A stretch of 64,000 nt of DNA from Tautonia marina (GCF_009177065.1 NZ_WEZF01000016.1:118064-182063), one strand, 5' to 3'. Counted from the stretch's first letter, positions 1 through 9,438 are shown. Notes: generated by a model not told the origin, from the sequence alone. Translations and numbers: made by a program.

Positions 1-1
1 G

Positions 2-640
2 CAGTTCGGCGGCCGATCGGGCGAGTTCACGGCCATGACCGAGTACTTCGTCCAGAGCTTCGGCTGCGATCACAAGGGAATCCGCGACATGCTGATGGAT
101 GTCGCGACCGAGGAAATCGGCCACCTGGAGATGGTCGGCCTGATGATCGAGCAGCTCACCCGAGGGGCCGAGCGTGAGGAAGCCTACGAGGACACCTTGT
201 TCTCGGTCATGGGCAAGAGTCCCCACTTCCTCGACTCGATGGGCAACGCCTGGACGAGCGACTGGATCCGCGCCTCGGGCGATCCCGTGGCCGACCTGAA
301 GCACAACATCTCGGCCGAGGCCGGCGCGAAGATGGCCTACGAACGGCTCATCAACCTGACCGACGACCCCGGCTGCAAGGAAACCCTCTCGTACCTGATG
401 GCCCGCGAGATTTCGCACCAGAAGATGTTTCAGACGGCCCTTGCGAGCCTCGGCAAGGAGTTTGAGGGGGAACTTGAACCTGAGACCGAGCTGAACACCT
501 ACTACAACCTTTCCAACGACGGCCAGGGGGATGTCGGCCTCGGCACCGACGAACGCGGCCCCTGGAACGAAGGCGAGTGGCAGTACCTCGACAACCCCGA
601 CGAGGCGCTCCACTCCAAGGTCGAAGGCCCGAAGGGCTGA
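2..640 (+). CDS. Manganese catalase, 5' end cut by window edge
   Basis: The frame is open from base 2, so the gene starts outside the window; 212 C-terminal residues are visible. Known family role: dismutation of hydrogen peroxide by a non-heme dimanganese centre in a ferritin-like four-helix bundle. The sequence shows the metal-ligand pattern EEIGHLE (Glu and His ligands), a later Glu in AEAGAKMAYERL and the last His ligand in REISHQKMF; the first ligand Glu would lie upstream of the window. The C-terminal tail (ELNTYYNLSNDGQGD onward) is the usual extended, acidic family tail. No signal peptide can be judged. A terminator-like hairpin follows at 681-718. The family call is secure; the exact paralog is not. 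Confidence 0.93.
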   Translation, partial: QFGGRSGEFTAMTEYFVQSFGCDHKGIRDMLMDVATEEIGHLEMVGLMIEQLTRGAEREEAYEDTLFSVMGKSPHFLDSMGNAWTSDWIRASGDPVADLKHNISAEAGAKMAYERLINLTDDPGCKETLSYLMAREISHQKMFQTALASLGKEFEGELEPETELNTYYNLSNDGQGDVGLGTDERGPWNEGEWQYLDNPDEALHSKVEGPKG

Positions 641-680
641 GCCCGTTCCGGCATTCCTTCATTGCTGCCGATACGCCACG

Positions 681-718
681 CCGAGGGCGGCGGACCTGTC
701 ATGGTTCGCCGCCCTTGG
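681..718 (+). terminator. Hairpin after manganese catalase
   Basis: CCGAGGGCGGCGGA at 681-694 pairs with TTCGCCGCCCTTGG at 705-718, with one mismatch and a G-U pair, around a 10-nt loop. It is followed by TTCGTTT. It lies 41 nt after the catalase stop codon and fits an intrinsic-type terminator with a weak U tract. Confidence 0.5.
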
Positions 719-787
719 TTCGTTTCCAGAGCGATACTCGACCTCAAAGAAGCGAAACCGGGCGCATGCGCCGAGAACGGGCAAGGA

Positions 788-793
788 TATACT
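788..793 (+). promoter_or_regulatory. Possible -10 box for the DUF4926 gene
   Basis: TATACT sits 30 nt before the ATG at 823 in otherwise GC-rich sequence. No convincing -35 box is seen at 16-18 nt upstream, so this is a weak call. Confidence 0.3.
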
Positions 794-822
794 AGAGCTT
801 GCTGCCAACCCATTGGGTCACC

Positions 823-1041
823 ATGAGCCACCAGATCAAACTCCTTGACGTCGTCGCCCTGGTCGATGACCTGCCCGAACAGGGACTGGAACGGGGAGAG
901 GTCGGCACGGTGGTCGAATTCCTGGCTCCTGATGTCGTTGAAGTCGAATTCAGCGACAATGGCGGGCAGCCCTTCGTCATGCTCCCGCTACGAGCCGATC
1001 AGTTGCTGGTCCTGAAGTACCGTCCGGCGATCGTTTCCTGA
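823..1041 (+). CDS. DUF4926-like small protein
   Basis: A 72-residue protein starting MSHQIKLLDVVAL. The pattern 'L.D.VAL...LPE.GL..G..GTVVE....D.VEVEF' with a C-terminal hydrophobic strand is typical of DUF4926 proteins, small SH3-like beta-barrel proteins of unknown function that often sit near toxin-antitoxin or mobile genes. ATG 823 was chosen over an upstream in-frame TTG at 799 because the homology-like core begins immediately after it. It stands alone between the catalase terminator and the aminotransferase, which starts 48 nt downstream and could be cotranscribed. Function is not known. Confidence 0.7.
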   Translation: MSHQIKLLDVVALVDDLPEQGLERGEVGTVVEFLAPDVVEVEFSDNGGQPFVMLPLRADQLLVLKYRPAIVS

Positions 1042-1089
1042 CCTTCGATCTGCCCTGCAGTTCGTCTCCCGACCCCGGTCCCGACCCCC

Positions 1090-2337
1090 ATGCTCAACGA
1101 TACCCCCGACCCGTCCCAGACGTCCGAGGCCCTTGGGCCGATGCCGATCGAGGTGTCGGCGCGGGTGAAGAACCTGCCGCCGTACCTGTTCGGGAAGATC
1201 AACGCCTTGAAGGCCCAGAAGCGAAGGGCCGGAGACGACGTGATCGACCTGGGGATGGGTAATCCGACCGACCCTCCCGAATCGTGGGTCGTCGACAAGC
1301 TCTGCGAGGCCGCCCGAGACGCGCGGAACCACCGCTACAGCGTCGCCCAGGGGATCGACAACCTCCGGCGCGAGGTGGCCAAGCGGTACGAGTCGCGCTT
1401 CGGCGTGTCCCTCGACCCGGACGAGGAGATCGTCACCACGATCGGCTCGAAGGAAGGGTTCAGCCACATGTGCCTGGCCCTGCTCGGCCCCGGCGACACG
1501 GCCCTGGCCCCGGCCCCGACCTTTCCGATTCACGCCCACGCCGTCGCGCTGGCCAATGCGAATGTGATTGCGCTGGACATTACCGACCCGCAGCGGTTCC
1601 TGGCCAACGTGGCCGAGATGTGCACGCATCTGTACCCGAGGCCGAAGGTCCTGATCCTGAACTATCCGCACAACCCGACGGCCACGGTCGTCGAGCCTGC
1701 CTTCTTCGAGGAGATCGTCTCGCTGGCCCGCCGCTTCCACTTCGCGGTGATCCACGACTTCGCCTACGGCGACATCGGCTTCGACGGCTACGAGCCGCCC
1801 AGCTTCCTGGCGGCGAAGGGGGCCAAGGATGTCGGCTGCGAGTTCACGACGATGTCCAAGGGGTACAACATGGCCGGCTGGCGTGTGGGATTCGCCGCGG
1901 GGAACCGGGCGATGATCAACGCGCTCAAATCCATCAAAGGCTATTATGATTACGGGCTGTTCCAGGCCGTGCAGATCGCCGCCATCGTGGCCCTGCGGCA
2001 CGGCGAGGAGGCCCGCAGGGCTCAGGTGCTCGAATACCAGAAGCGGCGCGACGTGCTGGTCGAAGGGTTGAACCGCCAGGGGTGGAACGTCCCCCGGCCG
2101 AAGGCGGGGATGTTCGTCTGGGCTCCCATTCCTGAGCCGTGGCGGTCGCGGATGGGCTCGATCGACTTCGCCATGAAGCTCATCGAGGAGGCCGACGTTG
2201 CCGTCAGTCCCGGCCGAGGCTTCGGCGATGCCGGGGAAGGCTTCCTCCGGCTCGCCCTGGTCGAGAACGACCAGCGCCTTCGCCAGGCCGTCCGGCAAAT
2301 CACCCGATGCCTGCGGAACGAATCGAAAGACGCTTGA
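1090..2337 (+). CDS. PLP-dependent class I/II aminotransferase (AlaC-like)
   Basis: A 415-residue fold-type I aminotransferase of normal length. The PLP-binding lysine is K257 in the motif [15 protein letters not shown]; the upstream motifs [19 protein letters not shown] (the conserved Asn-Pro) and [13 protein letters not shown] match the AlaC/YfdZ branch, which makes alanine from pyruvate with glutamate as donor. The C-terminal Arg that binds the substrate carboxylate is probably in FLRLALVEN. The protein has no signal peptide and should be cytosolic. No clear Shine-Dalgarno site precedes ATG 1090. It ends 45 nt from the convergent hydrolase gene. Specificity (alanine, or another aspartate-family substrate) is inferred from motif resemblance only. 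Confidence 0.9.
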   Translation: MLNDTPDPSQTSEALGPMPIEVSARVKNLPPYLFGKINALKAQKRRAGDDVIDLGMGNPTDPPESWVVDKLCEAARDARNHRYSVAQGIDNLRREVAKRYESRFGVSLDPDEEIVTTIGSKEGFSHMCLALLGPGDTALAPAPTFPIHAHAVALANANVIALDITDPQRFLANVAEMCTHLYPRPKVLILNYPHNPTATVVEPAFFEEIVSLARRFHFAVIHDFAYGDIGFDGYEPPSFLAAKGAKDVGCEFTTMSKGYNMAGWRVGFAAGNRAMINALKSIKGYYDYGLFQAVQIAAIVALRHGEEARRAQVLEYQKRRDVLVEGLNRQGWNVPRPKAGMFVWAPIPEPWRSRMGSIDFAMKLIEEADVAVSPGRGFGDAGEGFLRLALVENDQRLRQAVRQITRCLRNESKDA

Positions 2338-2382
2338 GTTCCGAGCGATTGAATTGTCAAAGAGCGACTCCCGCCAGCGCCG

Positions 2383-3834
2383 TCAGTCCTGGTCCAGGTG
2401 CTCGACGGCGCGTTGCAGGGCGTGCATGAGGATCGGGGCGGCCTGGGGGCCGATGCTGTTGATCTCGCCGTACTGGGCCTTCTCTCGGTCGTAGGCGAAC
2501 GGGGGTTCGCGGTCCCACTGGCGGCGGGGGATGATGTAGCCGACCTCATCGTTGGCCAGGCCGAAGATGAGGATTGGGCCGTCGGGCAAGGTGTCCAGGA
2601 CGCTCGGCTCGATCGGGGCGTCGGGAAAGTCGGCGTTCGGATCGGCGGGATCCTCGACCTGACCGGCGACCAGTTCGGGGTAAAGTTCCCCTGGAATCGC
2701 GGCCACGTGCAAGGCGCCGAGGCGCACGGCAGCCACCTCGGTCTGAACTGCCAGGGGGCCGAAGATGTTGCGGCGTCCGAGCGATGCGCCGGGCGAGTAC
2801 GGGGCGCCCGTCCAGCGGTCGCCGAGGCGGTCGAGGACCCCGGCGACCCTCGCCAGGCGGTAGAGGGGGTTTTCCAGGGGGAGCCAGACCGGGACGGATG
2901 AGACGGCGAAGGGAGTCACGCGGATCGGCGAGGCCCCCGCGAGTGCCTGGTCGGTCAGGTCGGCGACGGCCACGCCGTAGGCATCGGCGAAGGCGAACTC
3001 CCCCTCCTCGTAGAAGGTGCCGTCGGGCCGGGTCAGAACATCCTCGGCGGCACTCATCAGGCCGCCGATCGCCCCGGTGAAGTAGGCGACCGGGGCCTGG
3101 TGCCGCTGTTCCAGGGTCCGGACGGTCGCCTCGGGAAAGTCGGCCGTGATCAGGGTGTTTTGGCTGCCGAGGTTCTCCGGGTGGCAGTTCCACTGCACAA
3201 GCAGGCCGATCGGCCGGCCACCTTCGGGAGGATCGAAGCGGAGGACGCGGAGGACGCCGTCCTTGACGACCGGCTCTCGGCTATCGGCCAGGAGCGACTC
3301 GTCCTTGGCCGTCCCGTACGAGGCGACGGCGGGCACGAGGGCCGCTTCCGCTGCTCGAACCGAGGCGACGATGCCGTCCTCGACCTGCTTCAGGTACGCG
3401 CGGTCCACGCCCGACTCGACCGGCGAGGGACCCCAGAGGCCGATCACGTCGGGGCCTTCGTGGTTGTGGGTGGAGCTGACGAGGACATACGTCATGTCTT
3501 CAAGGCGGGTTCGGGCCGCTTCGGTCAGTTCCATCTGCACGCCGATCAGGTCGACCGAGACCAGGGCGATGGTCTGATCGCCGTGGCGGAGGACGACAGC
3601 GCGGGACCAGATCGGGTCGTGGACGCCGGTCGCCCGGCGATCCTGACCGTAGCCGGCGATGAAGACGGGCCGGGCGTCGTCGCCGACCTCGGGGGTGATG
3701 TCGGCCTTGCCGAAACCGACCTGAAGCCCATTAGCCCGAGCGACGGCGCCGGGGGTTGTGGGATCAACCGCCAGCAGGACGATCAGTGGGGCGATCGGGG
3801 CCAGGCCCCTCCAGCGAATGCAAGCAAGCGTCAT
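2383..3834 (-). CDS. Exported neutral/alkaline ceramidase-type hydrolase
   Basis: 483 residues from ATG at 3834. An N-terminal hydrophobic stretch ending near PGAVARA looks like a signal peptide. After it comes GFGKADITPEVG, the start motif of the neutral/alkaline non-lysosomal ceramidase N-terminal domain, then VSSTHNHEGPD, which carries the zinc-binding His residues, and WNCHPENLG, a further metal-site motif. Planctomycetes hold many such proteins of unknown substrate; some may act on lipids or sugars instead of ceramide. The reading frame stays open upstream to 5118, but that stretch crosses another gene and the 53-nt repeats and is rejected as coding. Its neighbour on the right, the sulfotransferase, is divergent. 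Confidence 0.85.
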   Translation of the reverse strand: MTLACIRWRGLAPIAPLIVLLAVDPTTPGAVARANGLQVGFGKADITPEVGDDARPVFIAGYGQDRRATGVHDPIWSRAVVLRHGDQTIALVSVDLIGVQMELTEAARTRLEDMTYVLVSSTHNHEGPDVIGLWGPSPVESGVDRAYLKQVEDGIVASVRAAEAALVPAVASYGTAKDESLLADSREPVVKDGVLRVLRFDPPEGGRPIGLLVQWNCHPENLGSQNTLITADFPEATVRTLEQRHQAPVAYFTGAIGGLMSAAEDVLTRPDGTFYEEGEFAFADAYGVAVADLTDQALAGASPIRVTPFAVSSVPVWLPLENPLYRLARVAGVLDRLGDRWTGAPYSPGASLGRRNIFGPLAVQTEVAAVRLGALHVAAIPGELYPELVAGQVEDPADPNADFPDAPIEPSVLDTLPDGPILIFGLANDEVGYIIPRRQWDREPPFAYDREKAQYGEINSIGPQAAPILMHALQRAVEHLDQD

Positions 3835-4062
3835 GGGCGTCGTTTCCCGGAATGATGCCGATCGGACCCGAGCCAATCCATCCAGACGATCATGCCTGAG
3901 CGGTCGTCGAGACGCCAGCGGTCGATGAGCTGTGGCGAGGGCTCCCCGGCGGTTGCCCTTCCCAGAACCGTCACGGGAGGCCACACTTGAAGCTATTGTC
4001 CGGTGACGGCCCCGGGGTCGACGGGCCGAGGTCGAGATTGAAGCCAAGGAGGATGGCACGCG

Positions 4063-4632
4063 ATGAACCCGTTTGTGACGATCGTCTCGGGATTGCCCCG
4101 CTCCGGCACGTCGATGATGATGCGGATGCTCGAAGCCGGCGGCATGCCGGTCGTCACCGATGCCATCCGAGAGGCCGACGTTGATAACCCGCGCGGGTAC
4201 TACGAGTTCGAGCCGGCGAAGAAGACCAAGGACGACCCCTCGTGGCTCGACGCCGCCCACGGCAAGGCGGTCAAGATGGTCTACCAGTTGCTCTACGACC
4301 TGCCGGGCGACCGGCACTACCGGGTTCTGTTCATGAGGCGGAGCATGCCCGAGGTGCTGGCCTCGCAGAAGAAGATGCTCGCCCGCCTCGGTCGAGACGA
4401 CGGCGGCATCTCCGACGAGAAGATGGCCGCCCTGTTCCAATCGCAGCTTGCCAAGTTCGAAGCCTGGGCGGCCCAGCAACCGCACCTGGCGATTCTGGAA
4501 GTCGACTACAACCAGATGGTCTCCGACCCCGTTCCCCTGGCGAGCCAGATTAACCAGTTCCTCGGCGGCATCCTCGACGAAGCGAAGATGGCGGCGGTCG
4601 TCGAGCCGGACCTCTACCGCAACCGAGGCTGA
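4063..4632 (+). CDS. Sulfotransferase family protein
   Basis: A 189-residue soluble protein. The N-terminus FVTIVSGLPRSGTSMMMRML is the 5'-phosphosulfate-binding loop of PAPS-dependent sulfotransferases (a P-loop-like GxPRSGTS motif). Downstream, YRVLFMRRSMPEVLASQKKML resembles the 3'-phosphate-binding region, in which an Arg and a Ser contact PAPS. It is shorter than most sulfotransferases (250-300 residues), which is common for this bacterial subgroup annotated from the P-loop. An excellent ribosome site, AAGGAGG at 4044-4050, supports ATG 4063. The acceptor substrate cannot be told. The stop codon is followed after 21 nt by the first 53-nt repeat. Confidence 0.85.
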   Translation: MNPFVTIVSGLPRSGTSMMMRMLEAGGMPVVTDAIREADVDNPRGYYEFEPAKKTKDDPSWLDAAHGKAVKMVYQLLYDLPGDRHYRVLFMRRSMPEVLASQKKMLARLGRDDGGISDEKMAALFQSQLAKFEAWAAQQPHLAILEVDYNQMVSDPVPLASQINQFLGGILDEAKMAAVVEPDLYRNRG

Positions 4633-5381
4633 TCGGAACCCGTTCCGGCGGCTGCCAGAATGGCAAGTGGCTTTGTTTGGTTCGGCGAGCGTCCCCTCGT
4701 GTGACCGCCATTCTGGCGAGTGGCTTTGTTCGGTTCCGAGTGTCTGGCCCCGTCGCGCTGCCATTCTGGCAAGTGGCTTTGTTTGGTTTTGTGTGACGCA
4801 ACGGGGGAGGAACGCTCGGGTGCGCCGCCCGGTGCGCCTCGGGTGCGCTCTTGCGGAGTGAAGGCGATCGACGTAACCGCTGAATGAAACGCAGGTTGCT
4901 CGGATCGGCCTCGGTTTGTTTCGGCAATGGGGCACGTCCGCTTCGGCCTGGGGGGATCGAGGACTCGGGCCGAGGGGCGCTGCGCATCGAGGCGCGCACC
5001 AAGGCCGCTCGCGGAACGTGCCGAACATCGAAGCGTGGTGCGGTCGAAGGTGATTCACGGAAGACGAGACCCGAGGGAGGACCGATCGGAAGGTGAGGCG
5101 CGTGGGGTCGAGGGACACTGAAACTATCGGGAAATGACGCGGTCTTAGTCACCGAATCGCAACGGTCGAGACCGATTGCCTGGTGATGCTGCCTGGGGTC
5201 GATCTGAGACACGAACCCCGTCCCCCGAACGTATCCCGCAGCGGCCCCCTGAGGGGGTTGTTTCCGCCCGGTTCTGCGCCGAGAATCCGGGAACATCACG
5301 CAAGCACCCTCCAGGGTCCAGTTCGGTTGCGACGGAGCAGCCGGAGAGGCTCGGGCATGTCAACGACCGGGAGATGCCGCG
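4633..5381. other. Intergenic region with 53-nt repeats
   Basis: 749 bases between the sulfotransferase and the kinase. The left part holds three tandem repeat units (4654-4790). The remainder (4791-5381) shows no coding frame with family resemblance; open frames there on both strands are low-complexity and Arg/Ser-rich. The region just before 5382 holds only a weak GGGAG before the kinase start. No RNA gene was recognised. Confidence 0.6.
4654..4790. repeat. Three tandem 53-nt units with a palindromic, invertible core
   Basis: Units begin at 4654, 4707 and 4760, an exact 53-nt period. Each opens with GCCA-nnn-TGGC, followed by (A/G)AGTGGCTTTGTT(T/C)GGTT; about 31 nt is conserved and the remaining ~22 nt differs. 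In unit 1 the 3-nt centre is GAA, while units 2 and 3 have TTC, so the 11-nt core GCCAGAATGGC is exactly inverted relative to the other two. The rest of the unit is in the same orientation. The repeats sit immediately after the sulfotransferase stop. They are not CRISPR: there are only three units, with short dissimilar spacers and no cas genes. Confidence 0.85.
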
Positions 5382-8300
5382 ATGACCGGTGATGCTGACC
5401 GGAATCTGTTGTTTGGTTTGCTCGCCTTGCAGAATGGTCTGATCAACCAGGATCAACTGGTGGGCGCGTTTCGGGCATGGTGCCGAGACGCGACGAGAAG
5501 CCTGGCCGAGCACCTGATTGAGCAACGACATCTCGACGCCGAGGGCCGGGCGGCAGTCGATGCGCTCGCCGAGCTGATTCTGAAGCAGCACGACGGGGAT
5601 GCGACCGCGAGCCTGGCGGCGATGCGCGTGGGGGGCTCGACGCGCGACCGGCTCCGGGAGCTGAACGATCCGGACCTGAACGCCACGATCGACCATGTGC
5701 CCTCGGAATCGAGCGATCCGGAGGCGACGGCGAGCCATGTGAGCGGGGGGGGCTTTGCCATCGGGTCGAGCACGGCGGAGGGGCTCCGGTTCCGGGTGCT
5801 TCGGCCGCATGCGAGGGGGGGGCTGGGAGCGGTCTTCGTGGCGGTGGATGGGGAACTGAACCGCGAAGTCGCGTTGAAGCAGATCCTCGACCATCACGCC
5901 GATGACCCGGCCAGCCGACAGCGGTTTTTGATCGAGGCCGAGATCACGGGAGGGCTGGAGCATCCCGGCATCGTGCCGGTCTACGGACTGGGCGTCTTCG
6001 AGGATGGACGGCCGTACTACGCGATGCGGTTCATTCGGGGAGACTCGCTGAAGGACGCGATCACGCGATTCCATGACGATCGATCGTTGAGGACCGACCC
6101 CAGTCGTCGATCCCTGGAATTGCGGAAGCTCTTGAGACGGTTCACCGACATCTGCAACGCGATCGAATATGCTCATGCACGAGGTGTTTTGCACCGGGAC
6201 ATCAAGCCGGGCAACGTGATCGTGGGGAAGCACGGCGAGACGTTGGTGGTCGACTGGGGCCTGGCCAAGGCGCAAGGGAGGACCGAGGGGATCGAATCGT
6301 TCGAGGAACGCCCGCTCATCCCCAGCTCGGCCAGTGGCTCGGCCGAAACCTTGCCGGGATCGGCGGTTGGGACGCCGGCGTTCATGAGCCCGGAGCAAGC
6401 GAGGGGCGATTTGGAGGCGCTCGGCCCGGCGTCGGACGTGTATAGCCTCGGGGCCACGCTGTATGCCCTGTTGACGGCTCGGGCGCCGATCGAAGGGGGC
6501 GACCTGGCCGAGGTCCTGCAAAGGGTCCGGCAAGGTTTGTTCCCGCATCCGAGGACGATCGACCAGGCGATTGATCCGGCGCTGGAGGCGATTTGTCTGA
6601 AGGCGATGGCGCTCGACCCGAGCGATCGCTACGAGTCGGCCCGAGCCTTGGCGGATGACCTCGACCGCTGGCTGGCCGACGAACGGGTGGAGGCGTACCC
6701 GGAACCGTGGACGAGGAGCCTGGCCCGCTGGCTGTCTCGGCACCGATCGGCCGTGACCGGCGCGGCGGCGGCGGTGCTGGTGGGCCTGATCGGTCTGGCT
6801 GCCGTCGCGGTGGTCCAGACGCGAGCACGAGCCGCCCTGGCGGAGACGAATCTGGAACTGGTTGAGGCGAACCTAGCCCTCGATCAGCAACGCTCCCGAG
6901 CCGAGGACCGCGAGCAACAGGCCATCGACGCCGTGAAGCGCTTTCGAGACGCCGTGGCCGAGAACCCGATCCTGAAGAATGCTCCCGAGCTGGACGAGCT
7001 GCGCAAGACCTTGCTGCAGGAGCCGATGGCGTTTTTCAAGACGCTGCGCGACCAGCTCCAGGCCGACGGCGACACCCGGCCCGAGGCGCTGGAACGGTTG
7101 GCGAACGCGGCGTATGAACTGAGCGAGATCACCAATCAGATCGGCGACCCGCGCGACGCGATCGTGGTCATGAGAGACGCCCTGGCCCTCTGGAAGCAGC
7201 TTGCGGCCGATCATCCAGAGGTGAACGATTACCAAAACGATCTTGCGACCAGCCACAACAACCTCGCGCTGCTGCTGAGAGCGGTTGGGGACCTGAACGG
7301 GGCCCTTCGGGAGCATGAGGAGGCGGTGGCCCTCCAGAACGCACTGGTGTTGGAAAATCCTTCGGTCGCCAAGTACCAGAACGGCCTGGCCGACAGTGAG
7401 AATAATCGGGGGATCTTGCTCAGTCAGCAAGGGGACCTGGAGGCGGCGCGGGGCGCATTTGAGACTGCGGTCGCCATTCAGAAGGGGCTGGTAGCGGCTG
7501 ACCCGACCGCCGTGGCGTTTCAAAATGGCCTGGCCAGAACCCATAGTAACTTCGGGAACCTGCTTCAGATGCTGGGGGATCTGGAGGGAGCGAGCCGGGA
7601 GCTGGAAGCCGCCGTGGCGATCCAGAACAGCCTGATCGCCTCGGACCCGACGGGCATCGAGGTGCGGAACGCGCTGGCGGCCAGTTTGAACAATCTGGGA
7701 ATCGTGCGACGATCGCAGAACGACCTGGCCGGGGCACTCGAGGCGTTCGAGGCGTCGCAGGAGATTCAACAGAAGCTGGTCGACGCCAATCCGACCGTGA
7801 CCCAGTTCGGGATCGGGCTGGCGAGGAATCACACCAACCTCGGCTTGCTCCGGGCCGAGATGGGAGACCTGGAGGGAGCGCGTCGGGAGCACGAGGCGGC
7901 CGTGGCGGTGCGGACCGCGCTGGTGAGTGAATTCCCGACGATCGTCGATTTCAAGGTTCTTCTCGCGGAGAGTCTTACGACGCTGGGCCGGTTGCTGAAA
8001 GACCTTGGCGATCCGTCCGAGGCGCGGCGGTCGTATGAGCGGTCGATTGAGGTTGGAGAGCGACTCCTGCGGGAGGAGCCGGAGATCCCCTTGTTTCAGC
8101 GGAGGCTTGGCAGCGTGCTGGACGACCTGGCGCTGCTCGATGTGGACGAGGGGCGGTTTGCCGACGCCCGAGACCGGCTTCTCCGGGCGATCGAATGGCA
8201 AGGGAAGGCGTTGGAATTGGCCCCGGAGGACGCGGATCTGCGAGAGCTTCAGGTCTTTTCGTGCGTGAGCTTGCTGGACGTGGCGGAGGAACTCGGCGAC

Positions 8301-8888
8301 GAGGCTTTGGTTGCCCAGGCCGAGCGGCTTCTGGAGGAACTTGAGGTCAACGACCCGATGTTCCCGCTGCTGGAAGCCCTGCTTCTCACGGTGCTGGAGG
8401 GAGAGGAGCCCGAGGACAACGACGTCCGCCTCGCCCTGGCCGATCATGCGTACGAGACCGAACGATTCGCCGCGGCGGCTCGCCTCTGGGGAGAAGGGCT
8501 GGAATTGGACCCCTCGCTGGCCGATTCCCGAGAGGACCAGCATGCCTACAATGCCTCCTGTGCCGCTGCGCTGGCGGCCGACGGCCAGGGTGTCGATGCT
8601 CCGGAAGTCGCGGACACTCGGGCCAAGCTGCGGTCGAAGGCCCTCGGCTGGCTTCAGGACGAGTTGGAGAGGTGGTCGGCCCTGGTCGAGCAGGCCGATG
8701 ACATTCAGGCGAGGGAAATCGTCGAGACGCTGGAGTACTGGCAGATCGACCCGGATCTGGAGTCGATTCGAGACGCAAATGCTTTGCAGCAGGTTCCGGA
8801 GCCGGAGCGGCAGGCGTTCGAGCGGCTCTGGCAAGACGTGACGCGGTTGCGGGAGGAGGCGGAAGGGAAGGCGGCCGGGCCGGAATGA
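5382..8888 (+). CDS. Membrane-anchored Ser/Thr protein kinase with TPR-type C-terminal region
   Basis: 1168 residues. Residues about 1-130 are an N-terminal region beginning LLFGLLALQNGLINQDQLV, a recurring planctomycete kinase prefix. The kinase domain spans about 135-430: a Gly-rich loop ARGGLGAVF, catalytic Lys166 in VALKQI, HRDIKPGN with His271 and Asp273, the metal-binding motif as DWG instead of DFG (VDWGLAK), and GTPAFMSPEQ near 330. One membrane span lies near 458-480. The rest is coiled coil and then TPR-like repeats of about 42-53 residues (for example GDLEAARGAFETAVAIQ, GDLEGASRELEAAVAIQ). The kinase probably faces the cytoplasm and the TPR part the periplasm. Unlike the kinases at the right end of the window, it has no adjacent sigma factor. 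Confidence 0.92.
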   Translation: MTGDADRNLLFGLLALQNGLINQDQLVGAFRAWCRDATRSLAEHLIEQRHLDAEGRAAVDALAELILKQHDGDATASLAAMRVGGSTRDRLRELNDPDLNATIDHVPSESSDPEATASHVSGGGFAIGSSTAEGLRFRVLRPHARGGLGAVFVAVDGELNREVALKQILDHHADDPASRQRFLIEAEITGGLEHPGIVPVYGLGVFEDGRPYYAMRFIRGDSLKDAITRFHDDRSLRTDPSRRSLELRKLLRRFTDICNAIEYAHARGVLHRDIKPGNVIVGKHGETLVVDWGLAKAQGRTEGIESFEERPLIPSSASGSAETLPGSAVGTPAFMSPEQARGDLEALGPASDVYSLGATLYALLTARAPIEGGDLAEVLQRVRQGLFPHPRTIDQAIDPALEAICLKAMALDPSDRYESARALADDLDRWLADERVEAYPEPWTRSLARWLSRHRSAVTGAAAAVLVGLIGLAAVAVVQTRARAALAETNLELVEANLALDQQRSRAEDREQQAIDAVKRFRDAVAENPILKNAPELDELRKTLLQEPMAFFKTLRDQLQADGDTRPEALERLANAAYELSEITNQIGDPRDAIVVMRDALALWKQLAADHPEVNDYQNDLATSHNNLALLLRAVGDLNGALREHEEAVALQNALVLENPSVAKYQNGLADSENNRGILLSQQGDLEAARGAFETAVAIQKGLVAADPTAVAFQNGLARTHSNFGNLLQMLGDLEGASRELEAAVAIQNSLIASDPTGIEVRNALAASLNNLGIVRRSQNDLAGALEAFEASQEIQQKLVDANPTVTQFGIGLARNHTNLGLLRAEMGDLEGARREHEAAVAVRTALVSEFPTIVDFKVLLAESLTTLGRLLKDLGDPSEARRSYERSIEVGERLLREEPEIPLFQRRLGSVLDDLALLDVDEGRFADARDRLLRAIEWQGKALELAPEDADLRELQVFSCVSLLDVAEELGDEALVAQAERLLEELEVNDPMFPLLEALLLTVLEGEEPEDNDVRLALADHAYETERFAAAARLWGEGLELDPSLADSREDQHAYNASCAAALAADGQGVDAPEVADTRAKLRSKALGWLQDELERWSALVEQADDIQAREIVETLEYWQIDPDLESIRDANALQQVPEPERQAFERLWQDVTRLREEAEGKAAGPE

Positions 8889-9012
8889 TCCGATTCCGCG
8901 TGCTTCGTCCCGCATTCCGTTGACGGACGTGCAAGAATTACGACGAGGTCCGATCCGATCGGGGGATCGCGCACCGGTCGCGTGGGGAGGAGGCGTCGAG
9001 ATCGAGGGGCAA

Positions 9013-9438
9013 ATGGCCGCTTGCTCGGAATCGCGGGCCGAGGTTCAGGAGCCGATCGTCTTTTACGACGGGGAATGCGGCCTCTGCAATCGGTTCGTGC
9101 AGTTCGTGCTCGATCAGGACACTCGGGGACGCGTCTGCCTTGCGCCCTTGCAAGGGGAGACGTTCCGCGAGCGCTGCCCGGATCAGGGGAGGCCGGACCT
9201 CTCGACGGTCTTGCTGCTGGAAGGGGGTCGGCTGTACGACCGATCGGGAGCGGCCTTGCGCGTGCTGCGTCGGCTCCGATGGCCGTGGCCGTGGCTGGGG
9301 AGACTGGGTTTGCTCATCCCCCGTCCGGTGCGGGATTGGGGGTACGATCGGGTCGCGGCCCGGCGCTATCGCTGGTTCGGCGCGGCCGAGGCGTGCCGAT
9401 TGCCCTCGCCGGCCGAGCGGGCGCGGCTCTTGCCCTAA
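9013..9438 (+). CDS. DCC-family thiol-disulfide oxidoreductase-like protein (DUF393)
   Basis: 141 residues from ATG 9013. The motif IVFYDGECGLCNRFVQFVL is the defining Asp-Cys-Cys (DxxCxxC) signature of the DCC/DUF393 family, a thioredoxin-like fold with suspected redox activity. Downstream, APLQGE and LLLEGGRLYDRSGAALRVLRRL follow the family pattern, as does the C-terminal YDRVAARRYRWFG. A TTG at 8920 could extend the protein by 31 residues, but the extension is low-complexity and the ATG is preferred. It is a stand-alone gene, 124 nt after the kinase. Substrate and partner are unknown. Confidence 0.85.
   Translation: MAACSESRAEVQEPIVFYDGECGLCNRFVQFVLDQDTRGRVCLAPLQGETFRERCPDQGRPDLSTVLLLEGGRLYDRSGAALRVLRRLRWPWPWLGRLGLLIPRPVRDWGYDRVAARRYRWFGAAEACRLPSPAERARLLP

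Noticed and set aside
4654..4790. CRISPR array.
   Set aside because: Only three units, spacers of about 22 nt, imperfect repeats and no cas genes.
3835..5118. The minus-strand frame of the ceramidase-type gene stays open far upstream to 5118.
   Set aside because: It crosses the divergent sulfotransferase gene and the 53-nt repeats and gives low-complexity protein; a signal peptide begins exactly at ATG 3834.
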